This document shows, piece by piece, positions 34,686 to 42,920 of a stretch of DNA of 64,000 nucleotides. The stretch's first letter is position 1. Each line of letters opens with the position of its first letter. Under the pieces are notes generated by a model. The model saw nothing but the letters and a program-made list of their open reading frames with translations. It was not told the origin of the DNA and did no database searches. The position numbers were made by a program, and so were the translations under genes. This stretch comes from Pelagihabitans sp963760375 (GTDB lineage: Bacteria > Bacteroidota > Bacteroidia > Flavobacteriales > Flavobacteriaceae), in assembly GCA_963760375.1 (NCBI GenBank), contig CAVXCS010000005.1, forward strand, positions 992,001 to 1,056,000, written 5' to 3'.

Positions 34686-35960
34686 ATGGTCCGCGACAAT
34701 CAGATTTTCGACCTCATCACCGCAGAAAAAGAACGTCAAACATCCGGTATCGAGCTCATCGCTTCAGAAAACTTTACCAGTCCGCAAGTGATGGAAGCCG
34801 CCGGTTCGGTCCTCACCAATAAATATGCGGAAGGTTACCCCGGAAAGCGCTATTATGGAGGTTGCGAAATCGTGGATCAAGTGGAGCAGATCGCCATTGA
34901 CAGGGCCAAGGAGCTTTTCGGTGCGGCGTATGCCAATGTGCAGCCCCATTCCGGGTCTCAGGCGAACGCCTCCGTTTACCATGCATGCCTTCAGCCAGGG
35001 GATACCATATTGGGATTTGACTTATCACATGGAGGGCACCTGACCCATGGTTCGCCGGTCAACTTCTCCGGCCGCCTTTACAATCCGGTTTTTTACGGGG
35101 TGGAAGAAGAGACCGGAGTACTCAATTACGATAATATCCAAGAAATTGCCCTTCGGGAGAAACCAAAAATGATCATCGCCGGGGCTTCTGCCTACTCGAG
35201 GGATATGGACTTTAAACGATTCCGGACCATTGCCGACAGTGTCGGGGCGCTGCTATTGGCAGATATCGCCCATCCTGCGGGCCTTATCGCCAAGGGCATT
35301 TTGAACGATCCCATTCCCCATTGCCATATCGTTACCACGACCACCCATAAAACTTTGAGGGGCCCTAGGGGCGGACTTATTATGATGGGGGCCGATTTTG
35401 ACAACCCTTTTGGCATAAAACTAAAAAACGGTAGCCTGAGAAAAATGTCTGCCCTTTTGGATTTGGCGGTATTTCCAGGAAACCAGGGCGGCCCTCTGGA
35501 GCATATCATTGCGGCCAAGGCCATCGCTTTTGGAGAGGCGCTAACCGATGATTTTCTGCACTATATGTTACAGGTGAAGAAGAATGCCGCTGCCATGGCT
35601 GCAGCTTTTGTGGCCAAAGGATATCACATCATTTCAGGTGGAACCGACAACCACATGATGCTCATCGATTTGAGGAATAAGGACATCACGGGAAAAGATG
35701 CCGAAAGTGTATTGGTCAAGGCCGATATCACTGCCAACAAGAACATGGTTCCGTTTGATGATAAGTCGCCGTTCGTGACTTCAGGGATTCGATTCGGAAC
35801 CGCTGCGATCACCACCAGGGGCCTAAAAGAGGCCGATATGGCTACAATTGTTGGTTTTATTGATGAAGTTTTGATGCATCGGGATAATGAAAACATCCTG
35901 AATGGGGTCAAAAAGAAAGTAAACCTGATGATGAAAGGACTGCCATTGTTCAATGGCTAA
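34686..35960 (+). CDS. glyA: Serine hydroxymethyltransferase
   Basis: GlyA interconverts serine and glycine with tetrahydrofolate and is the main one-carbon entry point. The 424-residue PLP enzyme has GIELIASENFTSPQVMEA, KYAEGYPGKRYYGGCE, the DIAHPAGL segment and the PLP Lys222 in TTTTHKTLRGPRGG. The length is normal. It ends 14 nt from the convergent unknown gene at 35975, with no obvious terminator between them. Confidence 0.96.
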   Translation: MVRDNQIFDLITAEKERQTSGIELIASENFTSPQVMEAAGSVLTNKYAEGYPGKRYYGGCEIVDQVEQIAIDRAKELFGAAYANVQPHSGSQANASVYHACLQPGDTILGFDLSHGGHLTHGSPVNFSGRLYNPVFYGVEEETGVLNYDNIQEIALREKPKMIIAGASAYSRDMDFKRFRTIADSVGALLLADIAHPAGLIAKGILNDPIPHCHIVTTTTHKTLRGPRGGLIMMGADFDNPFGIKLKNGSLRKMSALLDLAVFPGNQGGPLEHIIAAKAIAFGEALTDDFLHYMLQVKKNAAAMAAAFVAKGYHIISGGTDNHMMLIDLRNKDITGKDAESVLVKADITANKNMVPFDDKSPFVTSGIRFGTAAITTRGLKEADMATIVGFIDEVLMHRDNENILNGVKKKVNLMMKGLPLFNG

Positions 35961-35974
35961 ACTTTGAAAAAAAT

Positions 35975-36658
35975 CTAAAGGTTCAACATGTAAAGCAGGC
36001 CCGATATCATAGAAGACTGGTTCAAATCATAAATCAGGGCATCTTGCTCGGAGTAAAAATAGAGTCCCCAATATTTGTTATAATCATTGTTTCGAACCGC
36101 CTTGCTCAATTGGTATTCGAGGTTACCTATATGTTCACAAGCGGCGGTATCCCGCGTTTCCTCCAAAACCGGGATAAAAATTTCATAGGGTAGTTCTCCA
36201 ATATTTTTGAACAGTTTGTTGTAGTGAAGGGACAAGTTGGACAGAATATCGTCGAATTGTTCGGGTATGCTTTGGTCGTATATTTTATGGATCACAACAT
36301 TGCAATTGTTGAAAATGATGGAACATTCCTCAATCTCGATATGGAAATTGTTCTTCGATTGAAGTTGTCCGAAAAGCTTGCCGAAATTTGAACCGTTCTT
36401 ATTGTTTGCATTTTTGCCATCAGCTTGGCCCCACAAACCTTGCTTCAAATGGGTAACCCCTTCCAAGAGGTCGAAATGGCAGACCAATTCAATCAAAAGC
36501 TGTACCGACTGCCCTTCCAGGGCATTGTTCCGTATCAAAACTTCCGAAAAAAATAGTTTTTCGAGCGCACGTTTATAGGCCAATAACCCAACGACATCGT
36601 CTTCTCCCACGATGACACTTTTCGGTTGGTTTTTGAAATGGTCTAAATTCGATGGCAT
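35975..36658 (-). CDS. Hypothetical protein
   Basis: The protein has 227 residues and no signal peptide or membrane helix. It is mostly helical, with segments such as SVQLLIELVCHFDLLEGVTHLKQ and QFDDILSNLSLHYNKLFKNIGELPY, and two Cys near CEHIGN and ECSIIFNNC. I do not recognise a family. It follows the NarL-like regulator gene by 121 nt on the same strand, so it may belong to the signalling locus or be its target. Confidence 0.65.
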   Translation of the reverse strand: MPSNLDHFKNQPKSVIVGEDDVVGLLAYKRALEKLFFSEVLIRNNALEGQSVQLLIELVCHFDLLEGVTHLKQGLWGQADGKNANNKNGSNFGKLFGQLQSKNNFHIEIEECSIIFNNCNVVIHKIYDQSIPEQFDDILSNLSLHYNKLFKNIGELPYEIFIPVLEETRDTAACEHIGNLEYQLSKAVRNNDYNKYWGLYFYSEQDALIYDLNQSSMISGLLYMLNL

Positions 36659-36779
36659 ACAAATAGCAATTCAACAGTTATCCAACGTTAAAATTAGAGG
36701 TTAATTGCGAGGGTATGTTAGAGAAAATCCTTAGAAAAATTAGGTTTTTTTCCAGAATTGGTAGAATTGTAGGTTAGAT

Positions 36780-37451
36780 TCAGATAAAACCGCGATTTCT
36801 GGCCTCGTCGATCAGGGCAAGATCATTCTTATCTTGGATGCCGAAATTGCTTTTGAGGGCCCTTTTTCGATTGTCGATGGTTGCCGAAGACAAGGGAATT
36901 ACATGGGTCATATCCTTGGTTTTGGTGCCTTTGGACAATTCGTAAAGGATGGCGCGGTCATATTCGTCGACCTTGAAGGTCTGAGCAATGTTTTTTCGGG
37001 CTGCGACCAATGCCAAATGGGTGTAGTAAGGCGGCTTGGTCATGACCGTTTTGACCATATCGACCAGCGAGGGTTCATCGATTTCCGATTTTACCATATA
37101 GCCATCGGGGTTTACCGCCTGGCAAATACTGTTGATGCGGTAGCTATCGCTAAACGAGGACATGAAAACCACTTTGGAATCGGGAACAAGTTTACGGGCC
37201 AATTTGCCCAGATCTTCCCCCGTTCTGGGGTCTTTGGCCTCCATGGGAAACAGTTGGATATCCAACAAGATAATGTCGTAGTTCAAAGATCGAAGGGAAT
37301 ATTCAATTTTTTTCTGACCTTCTTCATAGCCATTGGCCACATCTACCTTGACCTTGAAACCGTCAAAGTTGGCATCCTCCAGAATATACTTATAGCCCAG
37401 TGCGGTCATCCGATGGTCATCGACCGCCAAAATTTTTACTATTCCGTCCAT
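36780..37451 (-). CDS. NarL/FixJ-like response regulator
   Basis: The protein has 223 residues. The receiver has ILAVDDHRMTA (acidic pair Asp11, Asp12) and phospho-acceptor Asp64 (IILLDIQLFP). A Pro-rich insertion (EAKDPRTGEDLG) follows, then the switch Ser (VVFMSSFSD) and Lys (GYMVKSEID). The C terminus has a LuxR-like helix-turn-helix (YELSKGTKTKDMTHVIPLS / TIDNRKRALKSNFG). It starts 11 nt after the TPR-histidine kinase stop and is surely its partner. Confidence 0.88.
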   Translation of the reverse strand: MDGIVKILAVDDHRMTALGYKYILEDANFDGFKVKVDVANGYEEGQKKIEYSLRSLNYDIILLDIQLFPMEAKDPRTGEDLGKLARKLVPDSKVVFMSSFSDSYRINSICQAVNPDGYMVKSEIDEPSLVDMVKTVMTKPPYYTHLALVAARKNIAQTFKVDEYDRAILYELSKGTKTKDMTHVIPLSSATIDNRKRALKSNFGIQDKNDLALIDEARNRGFI

Positions 37452-37462
37452 AGCTTATAATT

Positions 37463-38455
37463 TTAAACCCCAAGTAAATTTCGTTCAATATTGATGCCGG
37501 TTTCCTCGTCGAATTTGCGTATCGGCAGGGTGATGGTTATCGTGGTGCCTTTCCCGGGTTTGCTATCGATGTCCAAGACCCCTTCCATTTTACTTACCCT
37601 GGCGGAAATATTCCTCAATCCAATTCCGGTTTTGCCTTTTTTCACATCAAATCCTTTGCCATCATCCCTAAGGGTTACCTGTAATGAATTTCCTCCCTCA
37701 ACCATGAACGCTAGGGATATGTGTTGGGCTTTTGCATGTTTAACGCAATTTTGGAGGCTTTCTTGCAATACCCGGTATAAATTAATTTTCAAATCGCCCC
37801 GCAGTGCGTCCCAATCGGTTTTTCGGTCGTATTCAAAACTATGTTTCAAGTGGGCCGAAACTTCCAATCCCTTCAAAAGCTCCTGAATGCTATTGATAAA
37901 GTTAGGTAAATTTTGGTAAGCGGCATTGCTCAATTCATGTGAAATACTGCGCACTTCTTCCTGAATGTCCATCAATTCCTTGATGGCCTCGGCCCGCTCG
38001 GAAATGGCTTCCGGGGTGGTTCGCTTGTTGAGGCCCAATAAGATCATGCGTACCCCCTGCAACCGGCCCTGAACGCCGTCGTGCAGTTCTTCTGAAATGC
38101 GTTTCTGCTCCAATTTCTTGCCCTCTTCCAATTTTTGGCCTTCAGACAACAACAGGTTGAATATCTTCTCGTTGCTGGCCTGTTGTGCCCTTTGAAAGCG
38201 AAGTTTTTGGTTTTTGATACGCTGCACGATGATGATGTAAGCGGCCAACGCCAAGAGCAGGAGGGTTAGGGCAATGCCCGTCCACAGGCGTTTCTGTTGG
38301 GCCAATAATTTGTTCTGGGCTATGGTTTCGTTGGTCTCGAAACGGATCCTGGCAAATTTGTCGCGTTCGCGTCGTTCCAATAGCTGCAGACTGTCGCTGA
38401 GCCGAATATAGGCCTGGGAATAATCAACGGCATGTTTGGGGTCTGCCCTTGCCAA
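37463..38455 (-). CDS. Intact 3' portion of the TPR-histidine kinase (TM + HisKA_3 + HATPase)
   Basis: This uninterrupted frame keeps the last sensor residues, a membrane helix (WTGIALTLLLLALAAYIIIV), a coiled linker, and a HisKA_3-type domain with the phospho-accepting His in SEELHDGVQGRLQG. The ATPase boxes follow (LQESLQNCVKHAKA, RDDGKGFD, GIGLRNISARV). It belongs to the frameshifted gene 37463-39559. It could still make a kinase lacking its sensor from an internal TTG, but no clear start supports this. Confidence 0.6.
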   Translation of the reverse strand: MARADPKHAVDYSQAYIRLSDSLQLLERRERDKFARIRFETNETIAQNKLLAQQKRLWTGIALTLLLLALAAYIIIVQRIKNQKLRFQRAQQASNEKIFNLLLSEGQKLEEGKKLEQKRISEELHDGVQGRLQGVRMILLGLNKRTTPEAISERAEAIKELMDIQEEVRSISHELSNAAYQNLPNFINSIQELLKGLEVSAHLKHSFEYDRKTDWDALRGDLKINLYRVLQESLQNCVKHAKAQHISLAFMVEGGNSLQVTLRDDGKGFDVKKGKTGIGLRNISARVSKMEGVLDIDSKPGKGTTITITLPIRKFDEETGINIERNLLGV

Positions 38456-39559
38456 GAAGCCCCAGGGATTTCAGGAGGCGGTCGTTGCTGACACTGTTTT
38501 CGGCATAAGATCTTGCCTCTTTCGCTTCCTCAAGGGCCTTGAGGGAGTCTTTCTTCAGCAGGTAGTATTCCGCCAGATTATAGTGGCTGGCGGCCATACC
38601 GGCAGCCGTCTTTGATACTGTCGCGTATGTGGAGGGCCCGTAGAAATTTTTGCTCGACCCCCTCCAGGTTTCCCGCTTTCATCTGGTTATGGGCCAGGTT
38701 GTTCAGGGCCTTGGCGTATAATTCGGGATTTTTGTAAAAAACACTGTCATTTTCCAGTACTTTTTCAAAATAGGTGATTGCCGTAGGATGGTTTTGCATC
38801 TCCTGATACATGTTCCAATATTATTTTCGAGTGTCTGTTGGTTTGTTCTCTTTTTCTTTACCGTTTGAAGATAACTATTCGCTATTCCATAATATTCCAG
38901 GGCCCTTGAGTAGTCCTTCAGGTCTTTTGAGATGATAGCCAATAAATTATAGCAATTGTAAAGCTGTTCATATTCATTTAGAGGTCTTAAAAATTTCAAT
39001 GGCATTTACGATACTGATTTCGGCACCGGTATAATCCTTTATTTCGTTTTGCATGGTTGCCATTTGATATAACATATATGCGGCATCAATTGACTGGTCT
39101 TGAGAGTTTTAAATATTTCTTGTGCATTTGCAAAATAATAATACGCACTATCTTTAAGATTGCTAGTGGATGGGTTTTAAGGAAATGTCCCAAATCCCAA
39201 TAACAATTAGCTAAGCGAATGGAATCTTTTAATTCAATTGCAAGTTTTTGTGTAATGGAATTGTTTCTTCGAAAGGCAAGGGAATCGTTTAGGTCCAAAT
39301 AGGTCCATTGGATGCGGCCCATATGCCGGAGCTTGTTCGAGTCATTCGGCATTAAGTTGGCAATGACTTCCGCCTTTTGAAGAAGGTCCTTCCTTGCTTT
39401 TAAGGGCAAGGATTTGTCGCGGGAAGCTTTAATCCATACTGAAATGCTATCAGATTCTGATTGTTTGCTGGAAGAAACATAAGTTTGATAGTCTTTTTTA
39501 CAAGCCCAAAGGGCAAGCATTGCCCCAATAAAAAAAAATAATTTGGTCAATATTTTCAA
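37463..39559 (-). pseudogene. TPR sensor histidine kinase interrupted by six single-base frameshifts
   Basis: A single gene can be read from a TTG at 39559 (signal KILTKLFFFIGAMLALWAC, lipobox Cys) to the stop at 37463. It has TPR repeats (SNLKDSAYYYFANAQEIFK, DYSRALEYYGIANSYL, HPTAITYFEKVLENDS, SHYNLAEYYLLKKDS), a membrane helix and a HisKA_3 kinase. The frame changes near 39165, 39100, 38991, 38813, 38607 and 38461. The shifts are three single-base losses and three gains, so the frame is restored overall and the repaired protein would have 698 residues. Coding sense between shifts is undamaged, suggesting either very recent inactivation or local sequence errors. Confidence 0.8.
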
Positions 39560-39593
39560 TCTTGGTGGTTTATGAGGCCATTCACTACAAGAT

Positions 39594-39627
39594 AAAAAAA
39601 AAGCCTTAAACATTAGATTTAAGGCTT
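39594..39627 (-). terminator. Intrinsic terminator after the 54-residue lipoprotein gene
   Basis: On the minus strand AAGCCTTAAA (39627-39618) and TTTAAGGCTT (39610-39601) form a perfect 10-bp stem with a 7-nt loop, followed by a T tract. It separates the small gene from the kinase gene. Confidence 0.82.
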
Positions 39628-39645
39628 GGATATAATTTTAGGATT

Positions 39646-39810
39646 TTAATTCCCACCACTACCTTTTGTTGTATTTACATGATCCCCATCGCCTGAATTC
39701 GTATTCAAGTTTTCATAAAGCGCCTGATCTTCTGAACCAGAATCGTTGGTGCAAGAATACATGCCCATGTTCATCGCTATCACTGCCAAAACTAAGATTG
39801 CTTTTTTCAT
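39646..39810 (-). CDS. Small 54-residue lipoprotein
   Basis: ATG 39808-39810 opens a 54-codon frame beginning MKKAILVLAVIAMNMGMYSC with a clean lipobox (GMYSC, Cys20). A short hydrophilic mature part follows (NDSGSEDQALYENLNTN, then Gly/Asn-rich to the end). The mature chain would be only 35 residues. It has its own strong terminator and lies between the LytTR regulator and the TPR-kinase gene, so it may be a signal or target of that system. No family is recognised. Confidence 0.7.
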   Translation of the reverse strand: MKKAILVLAVIAMNMGMYSCTNDSGSEDQALYENLNTNSGDGDHVNTTKGSGGN

Positions 39811-39946
39811 AATTTGAGTATTTTGAGTTTATTTATAGTTGTGGTACTAAACTACTCAACCGAAGAAAGGGGTCATAGTCCTTTAAAATGTTCAGGGTAT
39901 ATAAAGGGGTTTACAGGGTAGATGGCAGGATTTTGTTAGAATTTGA

Positions 39947-40678
39947 TCAATTCTGTGCTGAAATGCTGTTTTTTGAAAGCATTTTTTTGAGCTGGTCTAC
40001 ATTGCCTTTGTACGATTTGGAGAAGGGCAGGGGCTGCTTACGGCCTTTTAGGTTGCAGATGGCCTTCCCATAATTGATACGGGCCACGTAGTTGGTGTTC
40101 AGAATATAGCTCTGATGAATCCTAACGAAATTTTTGGGCAATTGTTGTTCAAAAGACTTCAAAGTTTTGTAGGTGTTGATCACCGAACCATCGGCCATTA
40201 CGAATTCGGTAGCGTTGTTGTCGGCCTGCAGGTAGAGGATGTCATTGGTATTGACATATTGGTAGTCTCGATACGATTGTAAACAGATCGTGTGGGGTTC
40301 GACTTCTTTTGGTGCCAGTTTTTTGAGTTTTAAAAGCGATTTTCGAATGTCGAATTCATTATAAGGGAGCAGCCAATAATCAAAAAAATTGCTTTTGATG
40401 GCCCGGTAGGCATATTCCTTGCTTTGGGAGATACCGATGATCAAGGGAATATCCTTTACATATTGATGGAGATCCGAAACCATGTGAAAGTATTCATAGG
40501 CCTGCTCGTTGAGGTTGATGAAGACCAGATCGGGGGAATATTTGAGGATGGCATTCAAACCCTCATCACTGTCCCTTGAATGTTGCACGCACTCAAAATC
40601 ACCATAATCCTCCAAAAAATGCCGCAATTGCAAATTGGAGGTAGCGTCGGAATCTATGATGAGATAAGTATACTCCAT
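39947..40678 (-). CDS. LytTR-type regulator with degenerate receiver domain
   Basis: The protein has 243 residues from ATG 40678. Residues 1-120 fold like a receiver: the acidic pair is kept (IIDSDATS, Asp9 and Asp11), but the phospho-acceptor Asp is Asn55 (LVFINLNEQ) and the conserved Lys is missing (YWLLPYNEF). Residues 140-240 are a LytTR DNA-binding domain (YQYVNTNDILYLQADNNATEF, FVRIHQSYILNTNYVARI). It is probably regulated without classical phosphorylation. It is first in the locus; no clear -7 element was found. Confidence 0.88.
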   Translation of the reverse strand: MEYTYLIIDSDATSNLQLRHFLEDYGDFECVQHSRDSDEGLNAILKYSPDLVFINLNEQAYEYFHMVSDLHQYVKDIPLIIGISQSKEYAYRAIKSNFFDYWLLPYNEFDIRKSLLKLKKLAPKEVEPHTICLQSYRDYQYVNTNDILYLQADNNATEFVMADGSVINTYKTLKSFEQQLPKNFVRIHQSYILNTNYVARINYGKAICNLKGRKQPLPFSKSYKGNVDQLKKMLSKNSISAQN

Positions 40679-40725
40679 CAAAGTATTCTTTTAAAGTGCA
40701 AATTAGCAAGAGTTTATGAAACGGG

Positions 40726-40768
40726 ATTACAGATTTCCCATAGAAAAACTATGGTTTTTTTCTGTAAT
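40726..40768. promoter_or_regulatory. Nested inverted repeat upstream of the LytTR gene
   Basis: ATTACAG (40726-40732) pairs with CTGTAAT (40762-40768), and inside it CCATAG (40738-40743) pairs with CTATGG (40749-40754) around AAAAA. On the plus strand the inner hairpin has a T7 tail, but no plus-strand gene precedes it. It may be an operator or an RNA leader structure of the LytTR transcript. Confidence 0.4.
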
Positions 40769-40921
40769 GGATTGAAAATAAGGAATTTTGAGCGTATTTT
40801 CCCGCAAAAATAAAATTATAAACAATTATTCTTGTAAGTGTTGAAAAATATGCCGGGATTGGGTGCCTTGATGGTCCGGTGAAATCAGACGCTTGGCACA
40901 TGATGGGAAGTTACATTTGAA

Positions 40922-42466
40922 TCAATCTACGGGGATATATTGGTACGCACCCATATCGGGCACTAGGGTACGGTCAATGCCCAAAATATCGAACGGCACC
41001 AAGAGGGCGGCGGCTTCCTGTGCCGTGCCGATGGCAGGGGAATCAGCTCCCAGGCGGAAAACGTTTTCCCCCGTGTCGATGAACCGGGCCGATGCGTTCA
41101 ACAATACCTGCGCATACCGTGAGGGATCCTCAAAGTCGTACAGGGCATTCCCTGAAATGGCCGTGGCCTGTTCGTCGATTTTGATCAAACAGTTGGTAAA
41201 AGAAAAATTAAAGGTATTGGTTTGGTTGCTGATCAATTGCAGTTCCAACATACCGTTGCCATCGATGATCGAATTCACGAACCGGGCTTCCGTCAAATCG
41301 GCAGACACCACCTCCCCGGAAGGGAAGCGCGTCTCATTATCGATTTGAAGGGCGGCACCGCCCCTTAATCCACGGCTCCAGAAGTTGGCGAGCGTGGCAT
41401 GCACAAAAGCATATTTACCACCTAAATTGCAATAGAGGGAAGTATTTCCGGCGCTGCCCAGTACCACATTTTCCGCTTCGATCCAGGCTGATTTGGCCCA
41501 CAGGTTTACGCTGGCCGAATTATAAACTTGGGTATTCCTGATCGATAGGGTAGGCGCAGCGAGGGTTCCATCGCCTTCCACCAATACACCGACCGTGGCA
41601 TTTTTAAGGGTGAGATGGTCGATGCGGTTGTCCGTACTGCCCTTTGCCATCCAAATCGTGCCCCATTGCCCGGCGATATTATCGAATAGGGGTTCCAAGC
41701 GATCCCCTTCAAAAACCACTTCTTTTTCCAACAACAGGCTATCGGTACTGAGCTCCCCATTGATATGAAGGCTGGCGGTGGGCCGCACCCAAAGGCCCGA
41801 ATTTTGGTGGAAGTATACCCTGGTGCCCGCCTCCATTGTTAAAGTGGCATTTTCCGGAACCGAGGCATAACCATAGATCACATAGGGTTTCTCACTGGTG
41901 AAATTGAGCTGATCGTTCCCCAAAGTAAAGCCCTCGACCCTAATTTCATCCCCGTTGCCATCAATGCCAAGGTTGAGGGTTTCTTTTTGTCCGTTTGAAT
42001 CGGACGGAGGATATAGGAATATGGCATCTTTTACCAAAGTGACCAGGGCAACTTCCTGTAGGTTGAAACCGCTATCGAACTGTATGGCATCGGTATACAA
42101 AAAAGTAGGGCCGTTTACCTGGTCGATATCAACGGTGGTTTCGATGAATATAAATAGACTGTCCCTCGCACGTAGCGGGATGCCTTGAAATTCCTTACCG
42201 GGGATGCCATCGACGTTCAACCTATAGTTGCTCTGTTGGCCCTGTCCAAGGCGGACGGACGGAATCTCCATATCGAAGCCCGTCTTGTTATAAACGGTCA
42301 AGGCATAGGTGCTGCTGCCGATATTCGTAAAAATGGTATCCAAGAAAACGGTGTCCTTCGAAAAGCTAAGGTTCCCGCTACTGGGGGTGTATTCAAAATC
42401 CTTACGGCACGAACTCCATAAGATGATGACCAATAGGCTTAAAATGAGGGTATATCGACGCCGCAT
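40922..42466 (-). CDS. Lipoprotein with right-handed beta-helix repeats
   Basis: The protein has 514 residues with a lipoprotein signal (lipobox LWSSC, Cys20). An N-terminal beta-sandwich-like part (LSFSKDTVFLDTIFTNIGSS) precedes a long run of short beta strands typical of parallel beta-helices (GLWVRPTASLHINGEL, IDHLTLKNATVGVLVEG, EARFVNSIIDGNGMLEL). The end, DSPAIGTAQ ... PDMGAYQY, is common in pectate-lyase-like surface proteins. It is likely exposed on the outer membrane; the ligand is unknown. Confidence 0.85.
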   Translation of the reverse strand: MRRRYTLILSLLVIILWSSCRKDFEYTPSSGNLSFSKDTVFLDTIFTNIGSSTYALTVYNKTGFDMEIPSVRLGQGQQSNYRLNVDGIPGKEFQGIPLRARDSLFIFIETTVDIDQVNGPTFLYTDAIQFDSGFNLQEVALVTLVKDAIFLYPPSDSNGQKETLNLGIDGNGDEIRVEGFTLGNDQLNFTSEKPYVIYGYASVPENATLTMEAGTRVYFHQNSGLWVRPTASLHINGELSTDSLLLEKEVVFEGDRLEPLFDNIAGQWGTIWMAKGSTDNRIDHLTLKNATVGVLVEGDGTLAAPTLSIRNTQVYNSASVNLWAKSAWIEAENVVLGSAGNTSLYCNLGGKYAFVHATLANFWSRGLRGGAALQIDNETRFPSGEVVSADLTEARFVNSIIDGNGMLELQLISNQTNTFNFSFTNCLIKIDEQATAISGNALYDFEDPSRYAQVLLNASARFIDTGENVFRLGADSPAIGTAQEAAALLVPFDILGIDRTLVPDMGAYQYIPVD

Positions 42467-42524
42467 TTGCTTTTGTAGGTTGTTGATTGGATAGGCTTGA
42501 ATGAATTTACCGCAAAATCGCGGT

Positions 42525-42920
42525 CTAATTTCTTTTAAAAATAGTCATAATGGCATCCGGTATCCGGATCGGTTTAAAGGTTTCGACATTTAACAAGCAC
42601 CATTTGGTGCTCGATCGCACCAAAAGCGCTTCCGTTTTGAGATCATAGATTTCCACGACCCGCACCGATATCGCCCCGCGATTTTTCTCGATATAGGTAA
42701 GCAATCGGAGTTCATCATTTAGTTTGGCAGCATTTTTATAGGTGATGTCGTGGTGCATCACGACCCAAGCCACCGATCGCCTTAACGCCTCCGGTGCCAG
42801 ACTTTGCCAGTGTGCTTTGGCAATGTCCTGAATCCACTGCAAATAGCGCACGTTGTTCACGTGGTTCAAATCGTCAAGGTCTTCCTCCTTGACCACTATG
42901 GTTTGTTCAAAATCGGGCAT
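42525..42920 (-). CDS. Acyl-CoA thioesterase (hotdog fold, 4HBT type)
   Basis: The protein has 131 residues and is a single hotdog domain. The active-site helix reads VKEEDLDDLNHVNNVRYLQW, with the Asp/Asn and His pattern of 4-hydroxybenzoyl-CoA thioesterase-like enzymes. It is cytosolic and its substrate chain length is unknown. It shares its first base with the upstream glutamine-cyclotransferase stop, showing co-transcription. Confidence 0.9.
   Translation of the reverse strand: MPDFEQTIVVKEEDLDDLNHVNNVRYLQWIQDIAKAHWQSLAPEALRRSVAWVVMHHDITYKNAAKLNDELRLLTYIEKNRGAISVRVVEIYDLKTEALLVRSSTKWCLLNVETFKPIRIPDAIMTIFKRN

Noticed and set aside
38455..39170. Programmed frameshifting in the kinase gene
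   Set aside because: Six shifts of both signs at mostly non-slippery sites cannot be programmed recoding.
39813..39828. Two TTTGAGT direct repeats 9 nt apart upstream of the small lipoprotein
   Set aside because: They are AT-rich and too closely spaced for a typical LytTR site; chance repetition cannot be excluded.
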